A model generated the notes under the pieces. The model had not been told where the DNA came from. It ran no database searches and saw only the letters and a program-made list of their open reading frames with translations. Of a DNA stretch of 64,000 nt, positions 8,574 through 18,065 are shown piece after piece. Position 1 is the first letter of the stretch; each line of letters opens with the position of its first letter. The translations under genes were made by a program, and so were the position numbers. The stretch is from contig CAVQYV010000009.1 of the NCBI GenBank assembly GCA_963718295.1, positions 166,040 to 230,039 of the forward strand. Reading direction: 5' to 3'. This DNA is from CAVQYV01 sp963718295 [NCBI: uncultured Methylomirabilota bacterium] (GTDB taxonomy: Bacteria; Methylomirabilota; Methylomirabilia; CAVQYV01).

Positions 8574-9401
8574 TTGAGCGAGGCCGAGCTTAGGCTCAAG
8601 GACCTGCAAGAAAAGGCTCGACAGATCCGTATTCATATCCTCAAGATGCTTACCCATTCGGGCTCTGGGCACACGGGCGGTTCGCTTTCGGCGGTGGAAG
8701 TGATCACCGCCCTCTATTTTTGCAAGATGCGCCACAAGCCCCAGGACCCTACCTGGGAGGATCGGGACCGCTTCGTCCTTTCCAAAGGACATGCCGCTCC
8801 CGCCCTCTATGCCGCAATGGCGGTGGCAGGGTATTTCCCCGCGGAGGAGCTCCTTACGCTCCGTCAGCTCGGTAGTCGGCTGCAGGGCCACCCCGACATG
8901 CGGGCGCTTCCCGGCATTGACTTCTCCACCGGATCCCTGGGACAGGGCCTCTCCGTGGCAAATGGCATGGCCCTCGCCGCCCGGTTGGACGGCAAAGACG
9001 TGCGGGTCTATGCCCTGATGGGAGATGGGGAAATCCAGGAAGGACAGATCTGGGAAGCGGCCATGGCGGCCTCCCATTACCAGATTGACAATGTGTGCGG
9101 CATCTTGGATTTCAATAAGCTCCAGATCGATGGGAGGGTATTGGAGGTGATGTCGGTTGCCCCGGTGGCGGATAAATGGAAGAGCTTTGGTTGGGAGGTC
9201 ATGGAGGTGGACGGGCATGACTTCTCGCAGATCCTCCCTGCTTTGGATCGATGCGAGGAGATCAAGGGCCGACCCAGCCTGGTAATCGCCCATACTACGA
9301 AAGGGAAGGGCGTCTCTTTTATGGAGAATGAAGTGAAATATCACGGTGTCGCTCCAACGACGGATGAGCTGGAAAGGGCCCTGAAGGAGTTGGGTACCTG
9401 A
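8574..9401 (+). CDS. transketolase, N-terminal subunit
   Basis: The thiamine-diphosphate-binding half of a split transketolase (275 residues from the chosen start). It shows SGHTGGSLSAVEVITALYF, KGHAAPALYA, the GSLGQGLSVANGMA loop and the cofactor motif GDGEIQEGQIWEAAM ... DFNKLQIDG. Together with the next gene it moves two-carbon units in the pentose phosphate pathway. The TTG at 8574 has AGGGGAAGAG just before it and lies downstream of the predicted transcription start, while ATG 8544 coincides with that start. The partner gene follows after 12 bases. Confidence 0.9.
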   Translation: MSEAELRLKDLQEKARQIRIHILKMLTHSGSGHTGGSLSAVEVITALYFCKMRHKPQDPTWEDRDRFVLSKGHAAPALYAAMAVAGYFPAEELLTLRQLGSRLQGHPDMRALPGIDFSTGSLGQGLSVANGMALAARLDGKDVRVYALMGDGEIQEGQIWEAAMAASHYQIDNVCGILDFNKLQIDGRVLEVMSVAPVADKWKSFGWEVMEVDGHDFSQILPALDRCEEIKGRPSLVIAHTTKGKGVSFMENEVKYHGVAPTTDELERALKELGT

Positions 9402-9413
9402 GGAGGTGATACG

Positions 9414-10412
9414 ATGCGAATTGAGACCTTGAAAACGGATATGGTGAAGATGAAATCCAAGGAGAACGAATACGAATATCTTTCCACTCGGGATGCTTAT
9501 GGGAAAACCTTGGTCAGGTTGGGCAAGCTCCACCCGGATATTGTGGTCTTGGACTCCGATCTCTCCGCCTCCACCCGTACGACCCTCTTTGCCAAGGAAT
9601 TCCCGGACCGCTTTTTCAACTTCGGAGTGGCCGAGGCCAATATGATTTCCACCGCTGCCGGCCTAGCCGCCTCGGGCAAGATTCCCTTTGCCAGCAGTTT
9701 CGCCATCTTTGAGACCGGCAGGGCCTGGGAACAGATTCGCCAATCCGTCTGCTATCCCCGGATGAATGTCAAGCTGGTAGTGAGCCACGGAGGAGTTACC
9801 GTGGGGGAGGACGGCGGATCCCATATCTCCATCGAGGATGTCGCCCTCATGCGCATATTGCCCCATATGACCGTAATCGTTCCCGCCGATGCCTACGAAA
9901 CGGAGCGGGCGGTGGAGGAAGCTGCCTTCCATGAAGGTCCCGTTTTCATTCGACTCTCCCGGGAGAAGTCCCCGGTTTGCTTTTCGGAATCCTGCAGCTT
10001 CCAGATCGGCAAGGCCCCTCGGCTTCGCGAGGGGAGAGATTTGACCATCATTGCTGCGGGCCTCATGGTCTCCCGATCCCTCGTGGCCTCCGAGATATTG
10101 AGCCAGGAAGGGATAGAGGCAAGGGTCGTCAATTGCTCCACCATCAAGCCCCTCGATGAAGAGGAGATCTTGGCCGCTGCCCGCCAAACTGGAGCCATCC
10201 TGACGGCCGAGGAGCATTCCGTCATCGGGGGACTGGGCTCTGCCATCGCCGAGTTCCTGATGGAAAGGGAACTGGTCCCCCTGATGAGGATCGGGATTCC
10301 CGACTGTTTTGGGATCTCGGGAAGACCTGCTCAGCTCCTGGAGCGCTTCGGGCTGACCGCAGAGAATGTCGCGAAGTCGGCCAAGGTGCTCCTGGAACGA
10401 AAGAATTCTTGA
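9414..10412 (+). CDS. transketolase, C-terminal subunit
   Basis: The pyrimidine-binding and C-terminal domains of the split transketolase (332 residues). Landmarks are DSDLSASTRTTLFAKEFPDRF, FGVAEANMISTAAGLAASGK, the SHGGVTVGEDGGSHISIED segment and the C-terminal swivel domain (EEHSVIGGLGSAIAEFL). It carries about 15 residues more at the N terminus than usual (MRIETLKTDMVKMKSK), so the ATG at 9447 region could also serve; GAGGAGGTGATACG before 9414 supports the first ATG. Works as a heteromer with the gene 12 bases upstream. Confidence 0.9.
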   Translation: MRIETLKTDMVKMKSKENEYEYLSTRDAYGKTLVRLGKLHPDIVVLDSDLSASTRTTLFAKEFPDRFFNFGVAEANMISTAAGLAASGKIPFASSFAIFETGRAWEQIRQSVCYPRMNVKLVVSHGGVTVGEDGGSHISIEDVALMRILPHMTVIVPADAYETERAVEEAAFHEGPVFIRLSREKSPVCFSESCSFQIGKAPRLREGRDLTIIAAGLMVSRSLVASEILSQEGIEARVVNCSTIKPLDEEEILAAARQTGAILTAEEHSVIGGLGSAIAEFLMERELVPLMRIGIPDCFGISGRPAQLLERFGLTAENVAKSAKVLLERKNS

Positions 10413-10432
10413 TCAAGGATCTCCCCCCAGAC

Positions 10433-11107
10433 ATGATCCAGATGATCCATGTCACCAAGACCTTCGATGAGGATGTATCGGCTCTCATCGATATCAGCCT
10501 CCACATTCCCAAGGGTGAGCTTGCCTTTGTCACCGGACCCACCGGGGCAGGGAAGACCACCCTGCTTCGTCTCCTCTACCGGGACGAAGTCCCCACTTCA
10601 GGACAGGTCCTGGTACAGGGAAGGAATGTGAGTCGCCTCTCGGATGGAGAATTGCCGTGGTTGCGGCGGAGCATAGGGATCATCTTTCAGGACTTCAAGC
10701 TGCTGAACGACCGGTCTGTCTATGAAAACTTGGCCTTCGTCTGTCGCATCCTGGGGTATCCCCAGGCCGAAGAGAAAAAGAGGGTCACCCAGGCCTTGTC
10801 CCTCGTTAATCTTGGCGCCAGATCGCACCTTATACCTTATCACCTCGCCGGAGGAGAACAGCAAAGGGTGGCCATTGCCAGGGCTCTCCTCCATGACCCC
10901 CTCATCGTTCTGGCGGATGAGCCGACCGGAAATCTCGATCAGGAAGAGGCCCGGCAGATCATGGATCTATTGAGGGAGATCAATCTCCGGGGGGCGACGG
11001 TCTTGGTGGCAACCCACGATTCAGAGCCAGGGCGGAGTGCGGATCATCACCTCAGCCTTCTCAAAGGCCGCATCGTGGAGGAGCGAGTTGCCCATCGCCG
11101 TGATTAG
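10433..11107 (+). CDS. ftsE: cell division ATP-binding protein FtsE
   Basis: A 224-residue ABC ATPase that with FtsX forms the divisome complex controlling septal murein hydrolysis. Walker A is [14 protein letters not shown], the signature is [15 protein letters not shown] (A in place of the usual S) and Walker B is [12 protein letters not shown], with the H-loop VATHD. A TTG at 10409 overlapping the transketolase stop is possible, but [11 protein letters not shown] from ATG 10433 matches the usual FtsE N terminus. The 3' end overlaps ftsX. Confidence 0.92.
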   Translation: MIQMIHVTKTFDEDVSALIDISLHIPKGELAFVTGPTGAGKTTLLRLLYRDEVPTSGQVLVQGRNVSRLSDGELPWLRRSIGIIFQDFKLLNDRSVYENLAFVCRILGYPQAEEKKRVTQALSLVNLGARSHLIPYHLAGGEQQRVAIARALLHDPLIVLADEPTGNLDQEEARQIMDLLREINLRGATVLVATHDSEPGRSADHHLSLLKGRIVEERVAHRRD

Positions 11108-11987
11108 ATATTCCTGGGGAGAAGCACTTCGGAGCCTGAAGCGGAGTGGGTGGGGCGGCCTCGCTTCGATCGGAACCATCGCCGCCTCCTTCCTCATCAT
11201 CGGGGTCTTTTTGCTCATTTCCTCCAACTTGAACGCAGTCCTCTCGGGATGGAAAGAGGAGGTGCAGATCACCGCCTTCCTGAAGGATGGCCTCCCCGCC
11301 GCCCAGATTTCTTCCTTGAAGGATGAGATATCCACCGAGAGGGGAATCAAAGCGCTTTCTTATGTAAGCAAAGAACAGGCGCTGGCGGATTTCAAGAGGG
11401 ACCTGAAGGGCCAGGAGGGCCTCCTGGAGGGTCTTGGCTACAATCCCCTGCCCTCCTCCTTTCAGATTCGAGTGGATGAGGCCCTGCAGTCCCCGGAGGC
11501 CCTGAAGGATTTGGCGGGAAAGCTCAAGAAACTGAACGGGGTGGAGGATGTCCTTTATGGCCAGGAATGGATCGAGCGGCTCACCATAATCATGCGTACC
11601 CTGAAGCTGATCGGGATCGGCCTGGGAACCCTTTTGCTCCTGGCCTCCATTTTCATCGTCTCCAACACCATTCGCTTTTCCATCTGCGGCCGAGCGGACG
11701 AGATCGATGTCATGCGTCTGACCGGGGCCTCCTGGTCTTACATCCGGACCCCTTTCCTATTTCAGGGCATTCTCGAGGGGCTGATCGGCGGCGCCCTTTC
11801 CCTGATCATCCTTTTCCTCTCTTTCCACATCATCCTTTGGCATATCGATCTTTTGCCCGCTTCCTCGTTCACCTTCTCGAGGCTTCAGTTCCTGCGGCTC
11901 CCCCATCAACTTCTCACCCTCTTGGCAGGAGGTCTCATCGGAGGAGGAGGCGGCCTCCTTTCCATCATGAGGCTGTCTAAGCCCTGA
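11088..11987 (+). CDS. ftsX: cell division protein FtsX
   Basis: The membrane partner of FtsE, with four transmembrane spans: one after the N-terminal [15 protein letters not shown] segment, an extracytoplasmic domain (residues about 60-165), then three spans, including the FtsX-type VSNTIRFSICGRADEIDVMRLTGAS loop. The open frame reaches back to 11037, but TTG 11088 with GGAGGAG four bases ahead gives a standard start and only a 20-base overlap with ftsE. FtsX passes the ATPase cycle of FtsE to a periplasmic murein-hydrolase activator, here the next gene. Confidence 0.9.
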   Translation: MPIAVIRYSWGEALRSLKRSGWGGLASIGTIAASFLIIGVFLLISSNLNAVLSGWKEEVQITAFLKDGLPAAQISSLKDEISTERGIKALSYVSKEQALADFKRDLKGQEGLLEGLGYNPLPSSFQIRVDEALQSPEALKDLAGKLKKLNGVEDVLYGQEWIERLTIIMRTLKLIGIGLGTLLLLASIFIVSNTIRFSICGRADEIDVMRLTGASWSYIRTPFLFQGILEGLIGGALSLIILFLSFHIILWHIDLLPASSFTFSRLQFLRLPHQLLTLLAGGLIGGGGGLLSIMRLSKP

Positions 11988-11996
11988 AAGGCGGAT

Positions 11997-13220
11997 ATGG
12001 GGAGCTCGGGAAGGTCCTGGCAAATCTCAATCTCATCCCTTCTTCTCCTGATCCTTCATCTGATGGCGACCGTTGCCCTTTGCCAGGATGACGCCATCGA
12101 GAATAAGCTGGAAAAGAACCGTAAAGACCTCCAGGAGATCAAGAGGAAGATCGCCGTGGAGAAAGAGAAGGTGGGCCAGGATGTGCGCAAGGAGAAGGAG
12201 ATCTCTGCGGATCTGGGGAGGGTGCGAAAACAACTGGCGGAGAAGAAACAGGAGGCCGCGAAGCTACAGAGGGAGATCGATCAGAGCAGGAAGAGGATTC
12301 GTCAGTTGACCCTGGAGATTCAGGAATCGCAAACGCGCCTCGCGGAGGCCAAATCTCTTTTGGCCAACCGCCTCCGATCCATCTACAAGCAAGGGGAGAT
12401 GAAACTCATCAGCCTGCTCTTGTCTGCCAATGGCTTGCATCAAGCGGCCTTGAACCTCCACTACCTTCAGGTCATCGCCCATCAGGATCGCCAGCTCATC
12501 CGCAACTTCAAGACAGCCATTGCGGTCTATGGAGGAAAGAGAGCGGAGGTGAGCCAACAATTATCGAACTTGAACCTGAGCCAGCAGGCCCTGAGAAAGA
12601 AGCAGGCGGAGATCGCCCAGGATGAGAAGGAAATGAGATGGCTTCTGGCCAAGGTGAGAGAAGACAAGGCTGATTCCCTCAAGCGGATCTCGGAGTTGCA
12701 GAGATCCTCGGCGGCGCTGCAGACACTCATCGGTCAGCTGCAGCAAAAGATGAATGCCCTTCGGGCCTCCGCTCCCAGGGGAGAGGACATGGTCTATTTG
12801 AAGGGCCTGCATTTTGCCTCGGCGAAAGGAAAGCTGTCATGGCCCACCCGGGGGGGCCTTCTTTCCTCATTCGGCAGACGAGAACATCCGCGTTATCATA
12901 CCTTTACCTTTAACAAGGGCATCGACATCGAGGCACCCGTCGGCAATGAGATCAAGGCCGTCTTCGAAGGGATCGTCCTCTTTGCCGATTGGTTCAGGGG
13001 CTACGGCAAGATGGCGATTATCGATCATGGACAGGGCTTTTTCACCCTATACGCCCATGCCTCCGAATTGTTGGTCAAGGTAGGGGATAAGGTCTCTCCC
13101 CGCCAGGTGATCGCAAAAGTGGGCGATTCGGGGTCGCCCGAAGGAGCGCGACTTCATTTCGAGATCCGGCAGAATGGAAAACCCGTCGATCCTCTGCAAT
13201 GGCTCGTTTCCAATCCATAG
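11997..13220 (+). CDS. EnvC-like murein hydrolase activator (degenerate LytM domain)
   Basis: A 407-residue exported protein: signal peptide to about residue 30, a long charged coiled coil (about 32-265), and a C-terminal LytM/M23 domain (about 285-405). Two zinc ligands expected of active LytM enzymes are missing: the HxGIDI histidine is replaced (FNKGIDIEAP) and the HxH pair reads RLHFEI. The domain is therefore probably non-catalytic, as in EnvC, which opens amidases when pulled by FtsEX. Its place directly behind ftsEX (10 bases) supports that role. I infer activator rather than hydrolase. Confidence 0.88.
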   Translation: MGSSGRSWQISISSLLLLILHLMATVALCQDDAIENKLEKNRKDLQEIKRKIAVEKEKVGQDVRKEKEISADLGRVRKQLAEKKQEAAKLQREIDQSRKRIRQLTLEIQESQTRLAEAKSLLANRLRSIYKQGEMKLISLLLSANGLHQAALNLHYLQVIAHQDRQLIRNFKTAIAVYGGKRAEVSQQLSNLNLSQQALRKKQAEIAQDEKEMRWLLAKVREDKADSLKRISELQRSSAALQTLIGQLQQKMNALRASAPRGEDMVYLKGLHFASAKGKLSWPTRGGLLSSFGRREHPRYHTFTFNKGIDIEAPVGNEIKAVFEGIVLFADWFRGYGKMAIIDHGQGFFTLYAHASELLVKVGDKVSPRQVIAKVGDSGSPEGARLHFEIRQNGKPVDPLQWLVSNP

Positions 13221-13248
13221 TGAATCGAAGATCCAGGAGGCTCCAGAC

Positions 13249-14535
13249 ATGAGGCAGGAGTGGAGAAAGCATATCGTCAGGGTGGTGCTGGGGGCGCTGA
13301 TCTTTTCGTTTTTCATTCTGGGCACAGGTGCAGGACCCGATTCAGTGGCCCTCCAGGAACCCTACCCCCAACTGAAGATCTTGAACAATGTGATCTTTTT
13401 GATCCAGAACAACTATGTGGAGAAGGTGGATCTCAAGGAGCTGATACAGGGCGCCATCAAGGGCATGTTGCAGACCCTGGACCCTCACAGCTCTTATTTG
13501 ACCCCCGAACAATATAGCGACATGAAGGTGGACACCCGCGGCAGCTTTGAAGGGGTGGGTATTGAGATTACGGTCAAGGATTACCAACTTACGGTGGTGG
13601 CGCCCATCGAGGGCACACCGGCCGAAAAGGCGGGGATCCTGCATGGAGACCGCATCATCAAGATCGATGGCCAAGTGACGAAGGATATGACCCTCCACGA
13701 CGCGGTCTCTAAAATGAGGGGCCCCCGTGGCTCCCAGGTCACCCTCACCATCCTGCGGGGAGAGAGCCAGACGCCCCAGGATTTCATCTTGGTCAGGGAG
13801 GTGATCCGAGTCAAGTCAGTGAGGACAAGGGACCTGGAGGAGGGCATCGGCTACATCCGCATCGCCTCCTTCCAGGAGAAGACCTCTGAGGATCTGCAGA
13901 AGGCCCTGGGAGAAAGGTACGAGAAGGGACTGAAGGGACTCATCCTGGATCTGCGCAACAATCCCGGAGGACTTCTCGATCAGGCCATCCAGGTCTCCGA
14001 TCAGTTTTTGGAGAAGGGAAAACTGGTGGTGTACACCCAGGGACGGACCGAGGAGAAGCATGAGTATTTCGCCCGTTCGGGACAGAAGAAGAATATCCGC
14101 TTCCCCATGGTGGTGATGATCAACGGGGGCTCAGCGAGTGCCTCCGAGATCGTTGCTGGGGCTCTCCAGGACTGGAAGAGGGCGGTCGTCCTGGGCACCC
14201 CCTCCTTTGGCAAGGCCTCGGTCCAAACCATCATCGAATTGGAGGACCATTCTGCCCTTCGCCTCACCACCGCGAGGTATTTCACCCCCCTGGGAAAGGC
14301 GATTCAGGGGAAGGGGATCTCTCCCGACATCCTGGTAGAGGTGCCCAAGGTGGAGGCCGGGGCGGGGGAAAAAACCCCCCGACCCAAGGAGACGGAGCAG
14401 AAGGGGATGGAGCCCAAGATCTCCGAAGATGAGGGGGTTGGGCTGGAGGAGATGAACACGAAAGAGGCAGATGTGGTCAAGGACTTCCAGCTGCAAAGGG
14501 CGCTGGAGATCTTGAAGGCACATCGCATGCTCTAA
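13249..14535 (+). CDS. ctpA: C-terminal processing peptidase (S41 family)
   Basis: A 428-residue periplasmic serine protease. An N-terminal membrane anchor (residues 10-28) is followed by a helical region (LKILNNVIFLIQNNYVE), a PDZ domain (about 85-170, with GVGIEITV and AGILHGDRIIKIDG) and the S41 catalytic domain: LRNNPGGLLDQA, the nucleophile serine in NGGSASASEIVAGAL and the general-base lysine in FGKASVQTI. The C-terminal 60 residues are charged and low in complexity. ATG 13249 follows AGGAGG by eight bases; the frame upstream of it is not needed. CtpA enzymes trim murein hydrolases, matching the neighbours. Confidence 0.93.
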   Translation: MRQEWRKHIVRVVLGALIFSFFILGTGAGPDSVALQEPYPQLKILNNVIFLIQNNYVEKVDLKELIQGAIKGMLQTLDPHSSYLTPEQYSDMKVDTRGSFEGVGIEITVKDYQLTVVAPIEGTPAEKAGILHGDRIIKIDGQVTKDMTLHDAVSKMRGPRGSQVTLTILRGESQTPQDFILVREVIRVKSVRTRDLEEGIGYIRIASFQEKTSEDLQKALGERYEKGLKGLILDLRNNPGGLLDQAIQVSDQFLEKGKLVVYTQGRTEEKHEYFARSGQKKNIRFPMVVMINGGSASASEIVAGALQDWKRAVVLGTPSFGKASVQTIIELEDHSALRLTTARYFTPLGKAIQGKGISPDILVEVPKVEAGAGEKTPRPKETEQKGMEPKISEDEGVGLEEMNTKEADVVKDFQLQRALEILKAHRML

Positions 14536-14551
14536 GAGGTGCAATCAGCAA

Positions 14552-15460
14552 TTGAAAAAGGACCGACCCCTCTTCTTCCTCTTCCTGCTGGCCCTGGCCC
14601 TGGCGGTAGCCCTCTTGTGGCTTCAGGAGATGGAGAGGAGCCGGAGGCCTTCGACAAGAAGGCCCCCCGAAAGACGGCCCCAGGTGGCCAGACCCGGGAT
14701 AGCTCCCAAGGAGGAAAGCAAGGGTTTTGTCCCCCCCGCACCTTTGCCTCCCCCGGAGAGGATCGAAAAGACACCCAGGCCCGACGTCAGCCCCACCCCT
14801 TATCAGGTGGCCATCGTCATCGATGACCTTGGGTATAACGATGAGGATTATCGTCCTTTTCTGGAGATCGGCTACCCTCTTACCTTCGCCATACTCCCCT
14901 CATTGCCTTATTCCCGGGCGATCGCCAAAGAGTTATCGGACCATGGACGAGAGGTGATGCTCCACCTGCCGCTGGAGCCCTGGGAGTTTCCTTCGAAGAA
15001 CCCGGGGAGGGGGGTGATCCTATCTTCGATGAGCCCAGACCAGATGCGCGACATCCTTCTCCAAGACCTGAGCAGCGTCCCAGGGGTGGCTGGGGTGAAT
15101 AGCCATATGGGCTCGCGACTCACCGAGGATCGCGAGGCGATGAGGGTCATCCTTGTGGAATTGAAGAGGCGTAACCTGTATTTCCTGGATAGCCTGACCA
15201 CGCGGGACACGGTGGTTCCGTCCTTGGCCCGGGAGTTGGGGCTGAGGGTGGGTTCCCGAAGCATATTTCTCGATAACTACGAGGACCGAACCTACATCGA
15301 AGGGCAACTCAAGGCGCTGGTGCGGCTGGCTCGGACCAGAGGAGGAGCCATCGCGGTGGGGCATCCTTATCCCATGACCGCGGCAGTCCTCAAGGGCTAT
15401 CTGCCCTACCTGGAGAGGGAAGGGGTCCGCCTGGTGACGGTCTCCAAGCTCATCCACTGA
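14552..15460 (+). CDS. divergent polysaccharide deacetylase family protein (DUF610/YibQ)
   Basis: A 302-residue protein starting at TTG 14552. A membrane anchor at residues 6-20 is followed by a proline/arginine-rich linker and a deacetylase-like barrel: VIDDLGYNDEDY, FAILPSLPYS, HLPLEP, NSHMGSRLT and GHPYP. This is the divergent family often found next to ctpA and EnvC-like genes in Deltaproteobacteria; it presumably acts on envelope sugars or peptidoglycan, but its substrate is not established. Confidence 0.88.
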   Translation: MKKDRPLFFLFLLALALAVALLWLQEMERSRRPSTRRPPERRPQVARPGIAPKEESKGFVPPAPLPPPERIEKTPRPDVSPTPYQVAIVIDDLGYNDEDYRPFLEIGYPLTFAILPSLPYSRAIAKELSDHGREVMLHLPLEPWEFPSKNPGRGVILSSMSPDQMRDILLQDLSSVPGVAGVNSHMGSRLTEDREAMRVILVELKRRNLYFLDSLTTRDTVVPSLARELGLRVGSRSIFLDNYEDRTYIEGQLKALVRLARTRGGAIAVGHPYPMTAAVLKGYLPYLEREGVRLVTVSKLIH

Positions 15461-15483
15461 GGGATGGAAGGCGAAAGCTTCCG

Positions 15484-16506
15484 ATGAAGAGAATCCTGGG
15501 CATTGAGACCTCCTGCGACGAGACGGCTGCTGCCATCTACGAGGAGGACAAGGGCATCACCTCCAGTATCATCTCCACCCAGGTAAACATCCACGCCCGA
15601 TTCGGCGGGGTCGTCCCGGAGTTGGCCTCGCGCCGACATATGGAGATGATCTACCCCATCATCCAGGAGGCTCTCTCCGCCGCCTCCATGGATCTTTCCC
15701 TGGTGAGCGGCATCGCAGTCACCGTGGGGCCAGGGTTGATTGGCTCCCTCCTGGTCGGCCTTTCGGTGGCCAAGTCGATCGCCTATGTCCGGGGCATCCC
15801 CTTCATCGGGATCAATCACCTGGAGGGACACATCCTCGCCGCCCAATTGGAGCAACCCTCCCTGGGGTATCCTTTCACCGCACTGGTGGTCTCCGGAGGG
15901 CATACCCATCTCTTTGAGGTGGAGGGGGAAGGAAGATATCGTCTCCTGGGCCGGACCCGCGATGATGCCGCAGGGGAGGCCTTCGACAAGGTAGCGAAAC
16001 TGCTGGGCCTTGGCTATCCGGGGGGCCCGGTCATCGAGCAGGCCGCCCTATCGGGTGATCCCCAATCTGTCCGTTTTCCCCGGAGGATGATGGGAAATGG
16101 ATCTTTTGACTTCAGCTTCAGCGGCCTGAAGACCGCGGTGCTCTATCATTGGGAGAAGCTGAAGGCGAACGGATTCGATCCGGGGGAAGATGAGCGGATT
16201 CGGGCTGATGTTGCGGCCAGCTTCCAGCAGGCTGCCATCGAGATGTGTGCTCGAACGGCCCTGAGGGCAGCTCTGGCAACCCGGTCCCCCCGGATCGTCC
16301 TGGTGGGGGGAGTGGCCTGCAACCGGGCGTTGCGCTCCTGCACCGCCCACCTCGCTCATGAGAAGGGGATCGAGGTATGCTATCCCCGGCCCGGCCTTTG
16401 TACGGATAACGCGGCGATGATTGCCTATGCAGGATGGAAGAGGCTGGCCCGAGGCGAGAGCTCACCCCTTTCCCTCAACGCGGCCGCTCGAATGCCCCTG
16501 GCATGA
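15484..16506 (+). CDS. tsaD: tRNA N6-adenosine threonylcarbamoyltransferase
   Basis: A 340-residue ASKHA-fold enzyme that transfers the threonylcarbamoyl group to A37 of ANN-decoding tRNAs. It has the N-terminal ILGIETSCDETAAAIYE, the metal-binding INHLEGH histidines, VSGGHTHLFEV, DDAAGEAFDKVAKLLGLGYPGGP and the C-terminal VGGVACNRALR and DNAAMIAYAG motifs. Length and motif order are standard and the gene is intact. ATG 15484 lies 23 bases after the preceding stop. Confidence 0.96.
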   Translation: MKRILGIETSCDETAAAIYEEDKGITSSIISTQVNIHARFGGVVPELASRRHMEMIYPIIQEALSAASMDLSLVSGIAVTVGPGLIGSLLVGLSVAKSIAYVRGIPFIGINHLEGHILAAQLEQPSLGYPFTALVVSGGHTHLFEVEGEGRYRLLGRTRDDAAGEAFDKVAKLLGLGYPGGPVIEQAALSGDPQSVRFPRRMMGNGSFDFSFSGLKTAVLYHWEKLKANGFDPGEDERIRADVAASFQQAAIEMCARTALRAALATRSPRIVLVGGVACNRALRSCTAHLAHEKGIEVCYPRPGLCTDNAAMIAYAGWKRLARGESSPLSLNAAARMPLA

Positions 16507-16591
16507 GCCTTGGAGGAGCTGCCCCAGGTCGATCGGAGCAGACCAGGATGCCACCTGTCACATCGGGGATGAAAGATGAGGGGGAGGACCT

Positions 16592-17107
16592 ATGAGCATA
16601 CTGCCCATCCTGAGCTACGGGGCGGAGGTGCTGAGGAAACCCGCGCTGCCGGTATCCAAGATCGATGAGGAGACGCAGAGACTGATCGATGATATGGCGG
16701 AGACCATGTTCGCCGCGCCGGGGGTGGGGCTGGCAGCCCCTCAGGTGGGGGTACCCAAACGCGTCGTCGTCATCCGTTCCCTGGAGGACCCCGAAGAAAA
16801 GGACTTCTTCGTTCTCATCAACCCGGAAATCATCCGCAAGGACGGAGGGGAATTGTCCGAAGAGGGCTGCCTTTCCATCCCGGAGATGCGGATGGATGTC
16901 TCACGACCGGAGAAAGTGGTGATCAAGGCCCTCGACCGGCAAGGGAAGCCTTTCGAGATGGAAGGCCTCGGGCTGATGGCACGGATCCTCCAACATGAGA
17001 TCGATCATCTCAACGGCCTCTTCTATATCGATCGGCTGAGTCCCGCCAAGAGGGATATGATCAAGAGGAAATTGAAGAAGAAACCGAAGGACGAAGGAGC
17101 CCCCTGA
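16592..17107 (+). CDS. def: peptide deformylase
   Basis: A 171-residue metalloenzyme that removes the formyl group from nascent proteins. All three family motifs are present: GVGLAAPQVG, EEGCLSIP and QHEIDHLNG, the last holding the two metal-binding histidines and catalytic glutamate. A GGGGGAGG-like site precedes ATG 16592. It follows tsaD by 85 bases and is 7 bases ahead of the next gene, so the four-gene run to mfd is likely one unit. Confidence 0.96.
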   Translation: MSILPILSYGAEVLRKPALPVSKIDEETQRLIDDMAETMFAAPGVGLAAPQVGVPKRVVVIRSLEDPEEKDFFVLINPEIIRKDGGELSEEGCLSIPEMRMDVSRPEKVVIKALDRQGKPFEMEGLGLMARILQHEIDHLNGLFYIDRLSPAKRDMIKRKLKKKPKDEGAP

Positions 17108-17114
17108 GGCAGCT

Positions 17115-18065
17115 ATGTCTTCCCATTTTCAGCCATTCGACCTCTCCCAGGTGAAGAGGATCCCCTTGGATCAGCGGAAGAGCAAAGTGCAGCTGGAGGC
17201 CCTCGCCCAGAAGTGGAAGCCGGGAGGAAGTCTGCGCGACTTCCTCCATTCCCTCCCCCATCTCTTGGCCTCCCAATCCCTGCGGGATCTGGTAAGCGCC
17301 CTGACAGAGTCGCGCCGACAAGGTAAAGTCCTTCTTTGGGGGATCGGGGCCCACGTGATCAAGGTGGGCCTCTCCCCGATCCTGATCGATCTGTTGGATC
17401 GGGGTTGGATCACCGGTTTGGCCACCCACGGGGCTGGGAGCATTCACGATGTGGAGATGGCCCTGGTGGGGCATACCTCGGAAGATGTGGATGAGGCCTT
17501 GCAGGAGGGCAGCTTCGGGATGGCGGAGGAGACGGCGGAGATCATTCACTCGGCCATCCAGGAAGGGATTGCCCAAGGATGGGGATACGGGAAATCCCTG
17601 GGGATGAAGCTTGCCGCCCTGAAGCCTCCCCACCTGGACAGGAGCCTCTTCGCCGCCGCGGCCCAGCGGGACGTCCCCATAACCGTCCATGTGGCAGTGG
17701 GCACCGATATCATCCACATGCACCCCAGCTGCAAGGCAGAAGCCCTGGGGGAGTCATCCCATCGGGACTTCCTCCTTTTCGCGGCCATGGTATCCGAGCT
17801 GAGGGGGGGGGCCTACCTCAACCTGGGCTCGGCGGTCATCCTGCCCGAGGTCTTCCTCAAGGCGTTGGCCCTGGCCAGGAACCTGGGCAAGGAGATGGAT
17901 CCGTTCGTCACCTTCAATTTAGACTTCCTCCGCCACTACCGCCCGGAGCAGAATGTGATCCGCCGTCCGTCCCTGGTGGGTGCTCGGGCTTTTTCGCTCA
18001 TCGGCCACCATGAGATCATGATCCCCCTCCTGGCCGCCGCCCTGATCGAGGAGGCGGGCCCCTGA
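17115..18065 (+). CDS. deoxyhypusine synthase-like protein
   Basis: A 316-residue protein resembling the bacterial branch of the deoxyhypusine synthase family, with LLWGIGAHVIKVGLSP, GLATHGAGSIHDVEMAL, FGMAEETAEII, VPITVHVAVGTDIIHMHP and LRGGAYLNLGSAVILPEVF. True deoxyhypusine synthase modifies eIF5A, which bacteria lack, so the substrate here is unknown. The gene sits between def and a heptose-phosphate adenylyltransferase, overlapping the latter by one base (TGATG), which suggests coupled translation but does not tell the reaction. Family call moderate to good; function open. Confidence 0.75.
   Translation: MSSHFQPFDLSQVKRIPLDQRKSKVQLEALAQKWKPGGSLRDFLHSLPHLLASQSLRDLVSALTESRRQGKVLLWGIGAHVIKVGLSPILIDLLDRGWITGLATHGAGSIHDVEMALVGHTSEDVDEALQEGSFGMAEETAEIIHSAIQEGIAQGWGYGKSLGMKLAALKPPHLDRSLFAAAAQRDVPITVHVAVGTDIIHMHPSCKAEALGESSHRDFLLFAAMVSELRGGAYLNLGSAVILPEVFLKALALARNLGKEMDPFVTFNLDFLRHYRPEQNVIRRPSLVGARAFSLIGHHEIMIPLLAAALIEEAGP

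Noticed and set aside
8211-9533. Long minus-strand open frame (440 codons) across the transketolase gene
   Set aside because: It is antisense to a clear transketolase subunit, has no ribosome site and resembles no family.
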